From contig WKFI01000021.1 of the NCBI GenBank assembly GCA_014872875.1, positions 62,001 through 126,000 on the forward strand: a DNA stretch of 64,000 bases. Direction: 5' to 3'. Shown here piece after piece: positions 33,384 through 43,649 of this stretch. The translations under genes were made by a program, and so were the position numbers. This DNA is from Paracoccaceae bacterium. GTDB taxonomy: Bacteria > Pseudomonadota > Alphaproteobacteria > Rhodobacterales > Rhodobacteraceae. Position 1 is the stretch's first letter, and each line of letters starts with the position of its first letter. The notes under the pieces were generated by a model that searched no databases, had not been told where the DNA came from, and saw only the letters and a program-made list of their open reading frames with translations.

Positions 33384-35297
33384 ATGACCACTCGCCGCGC
33401 CCAAGCGCGCAGTTCCGTGATTGATGTGACACCCCTGTTTCGACGCCTGACCGGACTGGCCGTGGGGGCCATGTTGTTGACCGGACTTGCCCAGGCCGTT
33501 TTAGCGGACGAGGTCATCATCAAAAGCCACGGCTTCTCTGAATTCGGAGATCTGAAGTACCCCGAAGGCTTTGCACATTTCGACTATGTGAACCCCGAGG
33601 CGCCCAAAGGAGGGGAGTTGTCCTATGCCGCTCAGGGTACCTTCGACAGTTTCAATCCGTTTACCAGAAAAGGGCGGGCGGGTGCTCGCTCGGCGGATCA
33701 GTATGAAAGCCTGCTCTATCCGTCTTATGACGAACCGGCCTCTTACTATGGTTTGTTGGCGGAAAGCCTCGAATATCCTGAAAGTCAGGATTGGGTCATC
33801 TTCAACCTGCGCCCCGAGGCGCGGTTTTCCGATGGGACGCCTGTGACAGCGGAAGATGTCGTCTTTAGCCACGAGATTCTTTTGGACCAAGGTCTCAAAT
33901 CCTACGCCGAGGCAGTGCGTCAGCGCATCCCAAAAGCCGAAGTTCTGGACACGCACCGTGTGAAGTTTTACTTCGCCGACGGTTTCCCAAGGCGCGCAAT
34001 GATCAGCCAAGTCGGCGGCACGCCTGTTTTTTCGAAGAAGTGGTTCGACGAAGACCCTGAAAACCGCCGCATCGATGAACCCCGTCTGGTGCCGGGTATC
34101 GGTTCAGCCCCATATGTTCTGGACAGCTATGACATCAACCGGCGCGTGGTCTACAAGCGCAACCCGGACTATTGGGGCGACGACATCAACGTGAATGTCG
34201 GCCGAAACAATTATGGCACCATCCGGATCGAGTATTTCAGCGATTCAATTGCCGCCATGGAGGGGTTCAAGGCCGGAGAGTTCACTCTGCGGCAAGAGAA
34301 CAACTCGAAGAGTTGGGCGACCGCCTATGATTTTCCGGCTATTTCCAGTGGGCAGGTCGTAAAGGGCGAATTTGCTGATGGGGACGTGCCCAATGCCGGC
34401 GGGTTCATCATGAATCTGGATCGACCGCAGTTCCAGGACATCCGCGTCCGCGCAGCTGTGCAATTGGCCTACAATTTCGATTGGACCAATGACAGTCTGC
34501 AATACGGTTTGTTCCAGCAACGGCATTCTTTCTGGCAGGGGACAGAGTTAGAAGCAAAAGGCATTGCCGAAGGTTTGGAGCGCGAGGTTCTGGTTGATCT
34601 CGGGGATGCTTTGGACCCAGCGGTGCTGACGGATGAGCCTGTGATGGCGCACGCATCGCGAGCGGAGAGACAGAACGACCGCCGAAACTTGCGCAAGGCC
34701 ATGAAGTTGTTGGATGAAGCGGGTTGGGCCGTCGGAGATGATGGTGTTCGGCGCAATGCGCAAGGCGAGGAACTGAAGATCGAGTTCTTGTCTGATCAGC
34801 CTACACTGGACCGGATCATTCAGCCATTTGTTGACAATCTGAAAACCATGGGAATCGCCGCGACGTACAACCGGGTCGACAACGCCCAATTTACTCTGCG
34901 CCGCCGCGAACGCGATTTCGACATGATGATGGGGGCCTACCGCAAGTCGCTTCAGCCTTCGACGGGTCTCTATCAACAATATGGTGAAGAAGCCGCCGAG
35001 TATTCCGTCTTCAACCCTGCAGGTGTGCATGGCCCTGATATCGAGCCTCTGATCGACAATATCGTGGCCGCCTCGACAACAGAAGAACTGCACGCCAATA
35101 CCCGTGCTCTTGACCGTGTGCTAAGGGCCAAGCGCTTTATGGTGCCGACCTGGTATCTTGGAAAATACTGGGTGGCCTATTGGGACATGTACGCTTTCCC
35201 TGACAACCTGCCGCCTTATGCGCTGGGGGTCGAAGACCTCTGGTGGATTGATGCAGACCGAGCCGAGGCCCTGAAGTCTTCGGGCGCGCTGAGGTAA
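33384..35297 (+). CDS. yejA: ABC transporter substrate-binding protein, YejA type
   Basis: A 637-residue periplasmic binding protein of family 5. A signal peptide lies around residues 20-41 (LTGLAVGAMLLTGLAQAVLA). It starts, after processing, DEVIIKSHGFSEFGDLKYP, continues with the FDYVNPEAPKGGELSYAAQG opening typical of YejA, and has RPEARFSDGTPVTAEDVVFS in the core. It is the first gene of yejABEF, a peptide-uptake system (the microcin C importer in E. coli). The intergenic distance to yejB is 9 bp. GAGAGAGGAAGAG precedes the ATG. Confidence 0.94.
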   Translation: MTTRRAQARSSVIDVTPLFRRLTGLAVGAMLLTGLAQAVLADEVIIKSHGFSEFGDLKYPEGFAHFDYVNPEAPKGGELSYAAQGTFDSFNPFTRKGRAGARSADQYESLLYPSYDEPASYYGLLAESLEYPESQDWVIFNLRPEARFSDGTPVTAEDVVFSHEILLDQGLKSYAEAVRQRIPKAEVLDTHRVKFYFADGFPRRAMISQVGGTPVFSKKWFDEDPENRRIDEPRLVPGIGSAPYVLDSYDINRRVVYKRNPDYWGDDINVNVGRNNYGTIRIEYFSDSIAAMEGFKAGEFTLRQENNSKSWATAYDFPAISSGQVVKGEFADGDVPNAGGFIMNLDRPQFQDIRVRAAVQLAYNFDWTNDSLQYGLFQQRHSFWQGTELEAKGIAEGLEREVLVDLGDALDPAVLTDEPVMAHASRAERQNDRRNLRKAMKLLDEAGWAVGDDGVRRNAQGEELKIEFLSDQPTLDRIIQPFVDNLKTMGIAATYNRVDNAQFTLRRRERDFDMMMGAYRKSLQPSTGLYQQYGEEAAEYSVFNPAGVHGPDIEPLIDNIVAASTTEELHANTRALDRVLRAKRFMVPTWYLGKYWVAYWDMYAFPDNLPPYALGVEDLWWIDADRAEALKSSGALR

Positions 35298-35306
35298 TCC
35301 GCACCC

Positions 35307-36398
35307 ATGGGAGCCTATATCCTCCGCCGCCTGTTGCTGGTGATCCCGACGCTTTTGGGTATCCTGCTGATCAACTTTGTTCTGGTGCAATTCGTGCCGG
35401 GCGGTCCTGTCGATCAGGCAATTGCCCAGCTGCAAGGCGGCGGCGATGTCTTCGAAGGGTTCGCAGGGCAGGGTAATGATGTCCAGCTGGAGACCGAAAC
35501 CACCGCGGCCAGCGAACGCTATATTGGCGCACGGGGCCTGCCACCCGAATTCATCGCCGAGCTGGAAGCGCTTTACGGTCTGGACAAACCGGCCTATGAG
35601 CGGTTCTTCACCATGCTCTGGAATTATGCCCGTCTTGATTTCGGTGAAAGCTATTTCCGCAAGATCGACGTAGTGGATCTGGTGCTGGAGAAAATGCCGG
35701 TGTCTATCACCCTGGGCCTATGGTCTACGCTGATTGCTTACCTGATCTCGATACCGCTTGGCGTGCGCAAGGCGGTGCGCGACGGATCACGCTTTGACAC
35801 ATGGACCAGCGGCATCATCATCGCTGCTTACGCGATCCCCGGTTTCCTGTTTGCCATCCTGTTGCTGGTGCTGTTTGCAGGCGGGTCCTATTTCCAGATC
35901 TTCCCGCTGCGCGGACTGACCTCGGACAATTTCGACACGCTGAGCTTCTGGGGCAAGATCGTGGATTATGTCTGGCACATCACCCTTCCGGTGGTCGCCT
36001 ACACGATTGGCGCCTTCACCACTCTGACCCTGCTGACCAAGAACTCATTCCTGGATGAAATCAAGAAACAGTATGTCATCACGGCCCGCGCAAAGGGGCT
36101 CAGTGAATCCCGCGTTCTGTATGGCCATGTGTTTCGCAACGCGATGCTGATCGTGATCTCGGGGTTTCCGGCGGTGTTCCTGTCGGTCTTTCTGGGTGGA
36201 TCGCTGATTATAGAGACGATTTTCTCTCTCGACGGTCTGGGCCGTTTGGGGTTCGAGGCAACTGTCGCCCGAGACTACCCGGTCATGTTTGGCACGCTGT
36301 TCGTCTTTGGCCTGATCGGGCTGCTGATCGGCATCTTGTCGGACCTGATGTATGTCCTGGTCGATCCGCGCATTGACTTTGAAAAGCGGGAGGGTTGA
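35307..36398 (+). CDS. yejB: Microcin C/peptide ABC transporter permease YejB
   Basis: A 363-residue inner-membrane permease. The first helix is [22 protein letters not shown] soluble insert of about 80 residues follows, as in YejB, then five helices and the EAA-type coupling loop [19 protein letters not shown]. It ends at 36396-36398, three bases before yejE. It forms the heterodimeric channel with YejE. Confidence 0.95.
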   Translation: MGAYILRRLLLVIPTLLGILLINFVLVQFVPGGPVDQAIAQLQGGGDVFEGFAGQGNDVQLETETTAASERYIGARGLPPEFIAELEALYGLDKPAYERFFTMLWNYARLDFGESYFRKIDVVDLVLEKMPVSITLGLWSTLIAYLISIPLGVRKAVRDGSRFDTWTSGIIIAAYAIPGFLFAILLLVLFAGGSYFQIFPLRGLTSDNFDTLSFWGKIVDYVWHITLPVVAYTIGAFTTLTLLTKNSFLDEIKKQYVITARAKGLSESRVLYGHVFRNAMLIVISGFPAVFLSVFLGGSLIIETIFSLDGLGRLGFEATVARDYPVMFGTLFVFGLIGLLIGILSDLMYVLVDPRIDFEKREG

Positions 36399-36401
36399 GC
36401 C

Positions 36402-37508
36402 ATGGCACTTTCCCCGCTGAACCAACGCCGCTGGCGCAATTTCCGCAAAAACAGCCGCGCCTTCTGGTCGCTGATCCTGTTTTCCATCCTTTTTGGCCTG
36501 TCGCTCTTTGCCGAGTTTATCGCCAATGACAAACCCATCCTGGTTAGCTACCGGGGCGAACTGCGGATGCCGATCTTCAGTTTCTACCCCGAAACCGCTT
36601 TTGGCGGCGATTTCCAGACCGAAGCCATCTATCGCGACCCTGAGGTGCAGTGCCTGATCGTCTCGGGCGGTATCGAAGACTGTTTTGACGACCCCGAAGG
36701 CATCATCGAAGAAATCGACGCAGGCACCTTTGCCGCGGACGGGTTTGAGCAGGGTTGGACCCTCTGGCCGCTGATCCCCTATTCCTTCAACACGACCGTG
36801 GATCGGCCCGGAGCCGCACCTTTGCCGCCCAACGAACAGAACTGGCTGGGCACCGATGATACTAAACGCGACGTGCTGGCACGGGTAATCTACGGCTTCC
36901 GTCTGTCGATCCTGTTTGCGCTGATCGTGACCACTGTGGCCTCGATCATCGGTATCATTGCCGGCGCGGCGCAGGGTTTCTTTGGCGGGCGGCTTGACCT
37001 ATTCATGCAGCGCATCATCGAGATCTGGGGCGCCACACCGGGACTTTACGTGATCATCATCATGTTCTCGATCTTCCAGCGCAGTTTCTGGATGCTGGTT
37101 TTCATCACCATCTTGTTTGGCTGGACCGCGCTTGTTGGCGTGGTGCGGGCCGAGTTCCTGCGGGCGCGAAACCTTGAATATGTGCGCGCGGCGCGGGCGC
37201 TGGGCGTCAGCGACTGGACCATCATGTTCCGCCATATGCTGCCCAACGCAATGGTGGCGACGCTCACGATCCTGCCGTTCATCGTGACCGGTGCGATTGG
37301 CGGGCTGGCCTCGCTCGACTTCCTGGGCTTCGGTCTGCCCTCCTCGGCTCCGTCGTTGGGTGAGCTCACGCTGCAGGCGAAACAGAACCTGCAGGCACCC
37401 TGGCTAGCATTCACCGCCTTCTTCACCTTTGCCATCATGCTGTCGCTTCTGGTCTTCATCTTCGAAGGCGTGCGCGATGCATTCGACCCAAGAAAGACCT
37501 TCTCATGA
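36402..37508 (+). CDS. yejE: Peptide ABC transporter permease YejE
   Basis: A 368-residue permease with an N-terminal helix (FWSLILFSILFGLSLFAEFI), a long periplasmic insert (about residues 45-155, including NDKPILVSYRGELRMP) and the permease domain with NWLGTDDTKRDVLARVIYG and the coupling loop ARALGVSDWTIMFRHMLPNA. These are features of YejE. The last codon overlaps the yejF start (ATGA at 37505-37508), indicating translational coupling. Confidence 0.95.
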   Translation: MALSPLNQRRWRNFRKNSRAFWSLILFSILFGLSLFAEFIANDKPILVSYRGELRMPIFSFYPETAFGGDFQTEAIYRDPEVQCLIVSGGIEDCFDDPEGIIEEIDAGTFAADGFEQGWTLWPLIPYSFNTTVDRPGAAPLPPNEQNWLGTDDTKRDVLARVIYGFRLSILFALIVTTVASIIGIIAGAAQGFFGGRLDLFMQRIIEIWGATPGLYVIIIMFSIFQRSFWMLVFITILFGWTALVGVVRAEFLRARNLEYVRAARALGVSDWTIMFRHMLPNAMVATLTILPFIVTGAIGGLASLDFLGFGLPSSAPSLGELTLQAKQNLQAPWLAFTAFFTFAIMLSLLVFIFEGVRDAFDPRKTFS

Positions 37509-39085
37509 GCGCATTGTTGGAGGTTCGGGAACTGCGGGTATCTTTCCGGCAGGACGGTGCGGTGACGCAGGCGGTGCGTGGCGTGTCTTTCGCAGTGAAC
37601 CGCGGGGAAACTGTCGCCTTGGTGGGGGAATCCGGTTCGGGCAAGTCCGTCTCGGCGCTCTCCACCGTGTCCTTGCTGGGCGACAGCGCCTTGGTCGAAG
37701 GTTCTGTCACTTACGAAGGGCAGGAGCTGATAGGGGCCGATGAAAAGCAGCTGATGCAGGTGCGTGGCAATGATATCAGCTTTATCTTTCAGGAGCCGAT
37801 GACCTCGCTCAACCCACTGCACACGATCGAAAAACAGTTGTCGGAATCGCTGGCCCTGCACCAGGGGCTTGTGGGCGAAGACGCCCGGGCGCGGGTGTTG
37901 GAGCTGCTGGTGAAAGTAGGCATACGCGACCCTGAAACGCGGCTCAGCGCTTATCCGCACGAACTGTCCGGCGGGCAGCGGCAACGGGTGATGATCGCCA
38001 TGGCGCTGGCCAACAAACCCGATATCCTGATTGCCGATGAACCCACCACAGCTTTGGACGTGACCATTCAAGCCCAGATACTGGAATTGCTGGCCGATCT
38101 GAAATCGGACGAAGGTATGGGGCTTTTGTTCATCACCCACGACCTCGGCATTGTCCGCCGCATCGCAGACCGAGTCTGTGTCATGAAAGATGGCAAGATT
38201 GTCGAAACCGGTCGGACCGAGGAGATCTTTGCCAACCCCCAACATGCCTATACCCGGAAATTGCTTGCTGCCGAGCCATCCGGGGAGCCCGATCCCGTGC
38301 CGGAAACGGCCCAGGAAATCGCCAGAACCCGGGACCTGAAAGTCTGGTTCCCGATCCACAAGGGCCTGCTGAAACGCACCGTGGGTCATGTGAAGGCGGT
38401 AAACCCCTCGTCGATTTCGGTCCGCGAGGGTGAAACCTTGGGCATTGTCGGGGAATCCGGTTCGGGCAAGACCACTATGGCCCTGGCGATCATGCGGCTC
38501 ATTGCGTCGGAAGGAGAGGTGAACTTTCAGGGCGACGACCTGCGCCGCTGGTCGACACGCGATCTGCGCAAGCTGCGTAAAGACATGCAGATCGTGTTTC
38601 AGGACCCGTTTGGAGCGTTGTCACCGCGCATGACCTGCGCCCAGATCATCTCCGAAGGCCTGTCGATCCACAAGGTGGATCAACACCGCCCCCCGCGTGA
38701 GCTGGTGGCCGAAGTGATGGAGGAAGTGGGGCTCGATCCGGCCGCCATGGACCGCTACCCACACGAGTTTTCAGGTGGTCAGCGCCAGAGGATTGCCATC
38801 GCCCGGGCGATGGTTCTGAGGCCCAAGCTGGTGGTGCTGGACGAGCCGACTTCCGCGCTCGACATGACAGTTCAGGTACAGATTGTGGACCTGCTCAGGG
38901 ATCTGCAGAAACGCTACGGGCTGGCTTATCTGTTCATCAGCCATGATCTCAAGGTCGTGCGCGCCATGTCACATCGGGTTGTGGTAATGAGACAGGGCGA
39001 CGTGGTCGAATACGGAGCCGCGGATGACCTGTTTGAACGGCCGCAGACCGATTACACCAGAACGCTTTTGAAAGCGGCGGGCTGA
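37505..39085 (+). CDS. yejF: Peptide ABC transporter ATP-binding protein YejF, two fused domains
   Basis: A 526-residue protein with two full ABC ATPase domains in one chain. Domain 1 has Walker A GESGSGKS, signature LSGGQ and Walker [10 protein letters not shown]. Domain 2 has [19 protein letters not shown] and LVVLDEPTS. This fusion is normal for YejF. Its ATG overlaps the yejE stop. The stop codon sits in the loop of an inverted repeat. Confidence 0.96.
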   Translation: MSALLEVRELRVSFRQDGAVTQAVRGVSFAVNRGETVALVGESGSGKSVSALSTVSLLGDSALVEGSVTYEGQELIGADEKQLMQVRGNDISFIFQEPMTSLNPLHTIEKQLSESLALHQGLVGEDARARVLELLVKVGIRDPETRLSAYPHELSGGQRQRVMIAMALANKPDILIADEPTTALDVTIQAQILELLADLKSDEGMGLLFITHDLGIVRRIADRVCVMKDGKIVETGRTEEIFANPQHAYTRKLLAAEPSGEPDPVPETAQEIARTRDLKVWFPIHKGLLKRTVGHVKAVNPSSISVREGETLGIVGESGSGKTTMALAIMRLIASEGEVNFQGDDLRRWSTRDLRKLRKDMQIVFQDPFGALSPRMTCAQIISEGLSIHKVDQHRPPRELVAEVMEEVGLDPAAMDRYPHEFSGGQRQRIAIARAMVLRPKLVVLDEPTSALDMTVQVQIVDLLRDLQKRYGLAYLFISHDLKVVRAMSHRVVVMRQGDVVEYGAADDLFERPQTDYTRTLLKAAG

Positions 39086-39094
39086 ACGCCCGCC
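39076..39094 (+). terminator. Inverted repeat spanning the yejF stop codon
   Basis: GGCGGGC-TGAAC-GCCCGCC: the loop starts with the stop codon TGA. A second stem, CACGGGT (39129-39135)/ACCCGTG (39155-39161), follows downstream. Neither has a clear T-run. Confidence 0.45.
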
Positions 39095-39176
39095 AAATAG
39101 TAGGCCTTTGACACGATATTGAGGTCTTCACGGGTCTCAGCCGCCAGTCGCGGAACCCGTGTCACATATTAGGCCT

Positions 39177-39917
39177 TCAGGACAGCAGAACCTCGTGGCC
39201 ATAAAACGGCTGCGCGACATGGTCCCGTCCTTTTTCAATCATGGCCCGGAAATGCTTGCTCTGCGGGTCGTCGCCTTTCATGATCGCCTGCTCGAACGCT
39301 TTCCGATAGCGATCTTCGTGAGACGCGTGGGCCAGGAACAGTTTATTCGAAACATAGGCAACGGGAACCACTTTGCGCGGTTTCTGATAGAAGGCGTTCA
39401 CCGCCTGATTGACCCCCAGGGTCAGCGGGTTCAGAAAATCGTCAACCGAGATGATGCCGTTCGGGGCCACCAGATCCTCGCAGAACTCAAGATCGCGAAA
39501 GACGTTTTCATAGTCATGCGCGCCGTCGATACTGATGAAACGCGGACGTCCAATGGCCTTGCGAACAGGTTCCGAGGTCAAGGTCGAAGACGCACGCTTC
39601 ATCAGAGTGTAACGATCCTTGGCGTCGGCGCCGAACAGCTTGTCCATTTCCTGGTCGACGCGTTCGGTCGAAGTGAACTGGAACGTATCTACCCCCAGAA
39701 CCTTGCCGTCATGTTTGATCGCGCTTTCCAGAAGCAGGGCAAAATACTTACCGCAGAAAACGCCGATCTCGAAGAGGTTGCCCTTGATACCCTGAGCGGC
39801 TTGCCATTCCAGAATGTCTTGCGTGCGCCGCCCTGCGGCGGGGTTGAGCCAGCCCTGGATCTTTTCAACTTTGTCGTAAAAAGGCTCTTCTGATTTTTTA
39901 GACTTCAGCACCACCAA
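39177..39917 (-). CDS. Class I SAM-dependent methyltransferase
   Basis: A 246-residue soluble protein of the Methyltransf_24-like group. The SAM-binding loop is LFEIGVFCGKYFALL (about residues 48-62), the acidic ribose contact is in VLGVDTFQF, and FISIDGAHDYENVFRD resembles O-methyltransferases acting on sugars or catechol-like substrates, with IISVDDFLNP following. It stands alone between yejF and hemN. The substrate is unknown. A 153-bp gap to hemN on the same strand holds no recognised feature. Confidence 0.82.
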   Translation of the reverse strand: MVVLKSKKSEEPFYDKVEKIQGWLNPAAGRRTQDILEWQAAQGIKGNLFEIGVFCGKYFALLLESAIKHDGKVLGVDTFQFTSTERVDQEMDKLFGADAKDRYTLMKRASSTLTSEPVRKAIGRPRFISIDGAHDYENVFRDLEFCEDLVAPNGIISVDDFLNPLTLGVNQAVNAFYQKPRKVVPVAYVSNKLFLAHASHEDRYRKAFEQAIMKGDDPQSKHFRAMIEKGRDHVAQPFYGHEVLLS

Positions 39918-40070
39918 TGCCCCTTAAAATGAACTTGTTGCGAGGAATTAATCGACGTTGTGTTGGTTTTACAAGAACAAGTTGTAGTGCGCTTGCAGGT
40001 CGGCCTTGATTGTACGGCGAAGGTGCGCACGCCCGCCTAGGGGTGCGCGCTGGGCATGCGTCACCCCGGT

Positions 40071-41426
40071 TCAGATGGCCGAGCTGTGCCCGGCCTTGCT
40101 GAGATCATAGGCATCAAAGCTGCGTGCAATCATCCGGGTGAGTGGGCGGGCCTCGGGCGGAATGAACAGACCGTTCTCGGTCAGCTTCAACATTCCCGGA
40201 AAGGCCTGCATGGTCCGGGTGTACATCGCCTTCAAATCACTTTCGGAAATACCAAAGCTTTCCTGGATTTCATGGCTGTCGATCCGAAAATCACACATCA
40301 ATGCCTCGATCAGGCGGGCACGCAGCTTGTCGTCGTCTGAGAAAACATGCCCGCGGGAAGTCGAGAACCGTCCCTCACGGATGGATTTGGTATGGGCCGA
40401 GGTTGCAGGTGCGTTCTGGGCATACCCCTGTGGGAAACGTGCGATCGAAGACGCACCGACCGCAAGCAGCACATCCGCCTGATCGTCGGTATAGCCTTGA
40501 AAATTGCGCCTCAGTTTGCCGGTTTTCTGGGCAATGGCCAAACCGTCCGACTTGGTAGCGAAGTGGTCGATTCCAATTTCGGCATATCCATCCCACAAGA
40601 ACAGCTTGCGGGCGGTTTCGAACAAGTCCAGCCTGGCTTCCGGTGTCGGCAGGGCCTCGGAAGGAATCATCGTTTGCCGCCGTGCCATCCATGGCACATG
40701 CGCATACCCGTACAAGGCAACGCGATCCGGGTTCAGTGACAGCAGCTTCTGAACGCTTTCCGTCATTCTTGTCTGCGATTGGTGCGGCAGACCAAACAGG
40801 ATGTCGGCGTTCAGACTTTGAATGCCGCGCGCCCGGATCATCTCGACCGCATCCCGAGTGATGTCGAACCCCTGGATGCGCCCGATGGTCTTCTGGATTT
40901 CATCGTCAAAATCCTGAACCCCGATCGATGCCCGATTCATCCCGGTTGCTGCCAGCACGTCCAGCCGGGCCTCGTCAATTTCGTTGGGATCGATCTCGAC
41001 CGAAAACTCGCCACCCTTGGCCATCGGTGCAACGTCGAAAATGGCCCCGGCCAACTCCTCCATCATGTCCGGGGCCAGAAGGGTGGGCGTGCCGCCCCCC
41101 CAATGCAGCCGCGACAGGGTGACACCCGTCGGCAGGTGCTGCTTGAGCAAATCCAGCTCGGCTTTCAGAATCTGTAGGTAGGCGCGCACCGGAGAGTCCG
41201 TCTGCGTACCCTGCGTGCGGCAGGCACAGAACCAGCACAGGCGCCGACAGAAGGGCACATGCACGTAAAGCGAGACCTGGCTGCCGGGCTCGATCTGACG
41301 GATCCAGTTGCCGTAAAGATCCGGCCCCACATCGTTATGAAAGTGGGGTGCCGTAGGGTAACTGGTGTACCGCGGCACTTTGGCGTCGAACAAACCGAGC
41401 TTGGCCAATTGAGATTTCTGAGTCAT
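40071..41426 (-). CDS. hemN: Oxygen-independent coproporphyrinogen III dehydrogenase
   Basis: A 451-residue radical-SAM enzyme that decarboxylates coproporphyrinogen III without oxygen. The [4Fe-4S] cysteines are Cys60, Cys64 and Cys67 in VPFCRRLCWFCAC. The HWGGGTPTLL and SVEIDPNEID segments, and PGMLKLTENGLFIPP at the C-terminal end, are HemN-typical, and the length matches HemN rather than HemW. AAGGTAG precedes the ATG. It is divergent from fnrL with an FNR box in the 61-bp spacer. Confidence 0.96.
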   Translation of the reverse strand: MTQKSQLAKLGLFDAKVPRYTSYPTAPHFHNDVGPDLYGNWIRQIEPGSQVSLYVHVPFCRRLCWFCACRTQGTQTDSPVRAYLQILKAELDLLKQHLPTGVTLSRLHWGGGTPTLLAPDMMEELAGAIFDVAPMAKGGEFSVEIDPNEIDEARLDVLAATGMNRASIGVQDFDDEIQKTIGRIQGFDITRDAVEMIRARGIQSLNADILFGLPHQSQTRMTESVQKLLSLNPDRVALYGYAHVPWMARRQTMIPSEALPTPEARLDLFETARKLFLWDGYAEIGIDHFATKSDGLAIAQKTGKLRRNFQGYTDDQADVLLAVGASSIARFPQGYAQNAPATSAHTKSIREGRFSTSRGHVFSDDDKLRARLIEALMCDFRIDSHEIQESFGISESDLKAMYTRTMQAFPGMLKLTENGLFIPPEARPLTRMIARSFDAYDLSKAGHSSAI

Positions 41427-41461
41427 GGCGCTACCTTGTAAGTCGCTCTGACGACCAGTCC

Positions 41462-41475
41462 TTGACGCAGATCAA
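41462..41475. promoter_or_regulatory. FNR box between hemN and fnrL
   Basis: TTGACGCAGATCAA fits TTGAT-N4-ATCAA with one mismatch. It ends 12 bp before the fnrL ATG, abutting its ribosome binding site, and its centre is 42 bp from the hemN ATG. Too close for simple activation of fnrL, so negative autoregulation is likely. Confidence 0.8.
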
Positions 41476-41487
41476 TTGGGAAAGCCC

Positions 41488-42231
41488 ATGAACGCTCCTA
41501 GTATTTCGGTTCAAATGAAATGTGGTGATTGCCCGATCCGGCACCGCGCCGTTTGCGCGCGCTGTGACGCGGATGAACTCACCGCGTTGGAAGAGATCAA
41601 GTACTACCGCACCTATGAGGCCGGCCAAACGGTCATCTGGTCGGGGGACCAGATGAACTTTGTGGGTTCGGTTGTGTCCGGGATAGCCACCCTGACACAG
41701 ACCATGGAAGATGGTCGGACCCAGATGGTGGGATTGTTGCTTCCGTCGGACTTCGTGGGGCGTCCCGGGCGCGAAGGCGCGGCCTATGACGTGGTGGCGA
41801 CGACCGATCTGACGATGTGTTGCTTCCGCAAAAAGCCGTTCGAAGACCTAATGAACCGGACCCCGCATATCGCGCATCGGCTGCTCGAAATGACTTTGGA
41901 CGAACTTGACGCCGCGCGGGAATGGATGCTGGTTCTGGGACGCAAGACCGCGCGCGAAAAGATCGCCTCGCTTCTGGCCATCATTGCGCGTCGTGATGCG
42001 TCGCTCAGCCCGGACGGGCCACAGGACGATATCGTATTCGACCTGCCGCTCACGAGGGAAGCTATGGCGGACTATCTGGGTCTTACCCTTGAAACCGTCA
42101 GCCGCCAGATGTCGGCGCTGAAAAAGGACGGGGTCATCCTGTTGGAAGGCAAGCGTCATGTGACGATCCCGAATATGGGGCGGCTTATGGAAGAAGCGGG
42201 TGACGACAGCGACGGCGGGTTCCTTGTGTGA
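41488..42231 (+). CDS. fnrL: Oxygen-sensing transcriptional regulator FnrL
   Basis: A 247-residue Crp/Fnr regulator that senses oxygen through a [4Fe-4S] cluster. N-terminal cysteines Cys12, Cys15, Cys23 and Cys26 (KCGDCPIRHRAVCARC), with Cys111/112 (TMCCFRKK), provide ligands. The cyclic-nucleotide-like barrel and long dimer helix follow, and the HTH contains LTLETVSRQMSALKKDG with the E..SR code for TTGAT sites. Such sites occur before ccoN, before ccoG and upstream of its own start. The ATG at 41488 was preferred over an in-frame TTG at 41476 that lies right at the FNR box edge. Confidence 0.96.
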   Translation: MNAPSISVQMKCGDCPIRHRAVCARCDADELTALEEIKYYRTYEAGQTVIWSGDQMNFVGSVVSGIATLTQTMEDGRTQMVGLLLPSDFVGRPGREGAAYDVVATTDLTMCCFRKKPFEDLMNRTPHIAHRLLEMTLDELDAAREWMLVLGRKTAREKIASLLAIIARRDASLSPDGPQDDIVFDLPLTREAMADYLGLTLETVSRQMSALKKDGVILLEGKRHVTIPNMGRLMEEAGDDSDGGFLV

Positions 42232-42297
42232 TCCGTTCGGCGGGATCTGTGTTCAGCCCTTGAAATCTACTGCAACAGACCCGCAAGGGGGTACTAC

Positions 42298-42555
42298 ATG
42301 GAGTTCGAAAGCCTGATCGGCATGTTGATCATCGGCACCCTGGCCGGTTGGTTGTCGGGAAAGATGATGCAGGGCCGCGGCTTTGGCCTCTTTGGCAACA
42401 TCATCGTCGGCATCGTCGGCGCTTTTCTGGCCGGATTGATCTTCCCTGCTTTGGGTTTTGCCGTTGGCGGGGGGTTCTTCGCCTCGGTCCTCCACGCGAC
42501 CATCGGCGCGGTGATCCTGCTGTTCGTGATTGGGCTGATCCGCAAGGCGAACTGA
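42298..42555 (+). CDS. GlsB/YeaQ/YmgE family stress-associated membrane protein
   Basis: An 85-residue protein with three hydrophobic segments (LIGMLIIGTLAGWLSG, NIIVGIVGAFLAGLIF and ATIGAVILLFVIGLI) and the MMQGRGFGLFGN loop of the transglycosylase-associated family. It is an inner-membrane protein of unclear function. AAGGGGG precedes the ATG. A hairpin with one mismatch (42554-42580) follows. Confidence 0.9.
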   Translation: MEFESLIGMLIIGTLAGWLSGKMMQGRGFGLFGNIIVGIVGAFLAGLIFPALGFAVGGGFFASVLHATIGAVILLFVIGLIRKAN

Positions 42556-42611
42556 AGAAGGGCGACTATTGCCCCTCTTCAACTGATGCAGCGCTAAACT
42601 ATTTTTTGCGC

Positions 42612-43451
42612 TTAATGGGCCATCAGGACCGGTACCTTGGCCTGCTCCAGCATGTTGCGAGTCGCACCGCCAAGGATGGCTTCACGGAAACGTGAATGAC
42701 CGTAAGCGCCCATCACGATCATGTCCGATTCGGTATCGGTGGCGTGACGGTTCAGGATGTCGGAGACGCGGGTCATGGTCTTGGACAGCACGTCGATCTC
42801 GCAGTTCACCCCATGACGCGCCAGAAGCTGGCTTAGCATTCCGCCCGGATCAGACCGTTCCGGACCGTGCTGCGGCGGGTCGATCACGACAATCCGCACC
42901 AGGTCGGCCGCTGTCAGGAAGGGCAGGGACTTGCGGATCGCGGCCATCGCCTCGACACTTTCGTTCCAGGCCACCATCACGGTCTTTGGGTTGGTGACAG
43001 GCTCGCCCTTGTCGGGAACGATCAGAACCGGCGCGTGACCTTCGAACAGAGCAGCCTCGACAATCGGCTCGGCCTCGGCGCCACGGTCCTTGCCGTATGG
43101 GCGGCCCAGGATCACCAGATCGGAAAATCGTGCCCGATGCGCGACATGGCGTCCCAGATCGGCGATCTGCGCGACGCCATCCTCGGCCGACCATCGAACT
43201 CCGGACTTTGACAAACGGTCCTTCACGACTTCCAGAGTTTCTCCGGCTTCCTTCTGTGCACGTGCCAGAGTTTCCTGGAGAACCATGGCGTTCGCACCAG
43301 CGTAGTAATAGCCGGTTTGAGTGCGATCCACCCCAAGACACAGGGCCTCCGCATGGGCATCGCGGGCTTCGGCTAGGGCGATCATTTGTGTCAGCGGGGC
43401 ATTGACGGTACCGGGGTCGGTGACAACCGTCAGCAGTGATTTATAGGCCAT
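42612..43451 (-). CDS. Universal stress protein, tandem Usp domains
   Basis: A 279-residue cytoplasmic protein with two Usp folds. The second has the ATP-binding pattern [22 protein letters not shown] (shown as GAYGHSRF and GGATRN). The first ends in LGRPYGKD rather than a full ATP loop and may not bind nucleotide. The ATG at 43451 ([10 protein letters not shown]) was preferred to an in-frame codon at 43478 because it begins the first strand directly. It is divergent from ccoN, sharing an FNR box. Confidence 0.87.
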   Translation of the reverse strand: MAYKSLLTVVTDPGTVNAPLTQMIALAEARDAHAEALCLGVDRTQTGYYYAGANAMVLQETLARAQKEAGETLEVVKDRLSKSGVRWSAEDGVAQIADLGRHVAHRARFSDLVILGRPYGKDRGAEAEPIVEAALFEGHAPVLIVPDKGEPVTNPKTVMVAWNESVEAMAAIRKSLPFLTAADLVRIVVIDPPQHGPERSDPGGMLSQLLARHGVNCEIDVLSKTMTRVSDILNRHATDTESDMIVMGAYGHSRFREAILGGATRNMLEQAKVPVLMAH

Positions 43452-43541
43452 GGTCAGTATTCTCTTCCTCTGAGGCACCTTGGGGGAAGTGCCGGAAACT
43501 CCTCATGTCCAAATCCGTGTCACAGTTTGCCGCAACTTGTC

Positions 43542-43555
43542 TTGATACAGATCAA
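43542..43555. promoter_or_regulatory. FNR box in the uspA/ccoN divergent promoter
   Basis: TTGATACAGATCAA is a perfect match to TTGAT-N4-ATCAA. Its centre is 101 bp before the ccoN ATG and 97 bp before the Usp ATG, so it can serve one or both as a class II site. Confidence 0.9.
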
Positions 43556-43649
43556 AGCAGTTTTCGCCCCGGTTTTGCATCAAGCGCTCAGTCTAAATCC
43601 GTCTGGCGCGGCGCCAAGAATCGCGTGGGACAAGGCAAAGGGACGCAAA

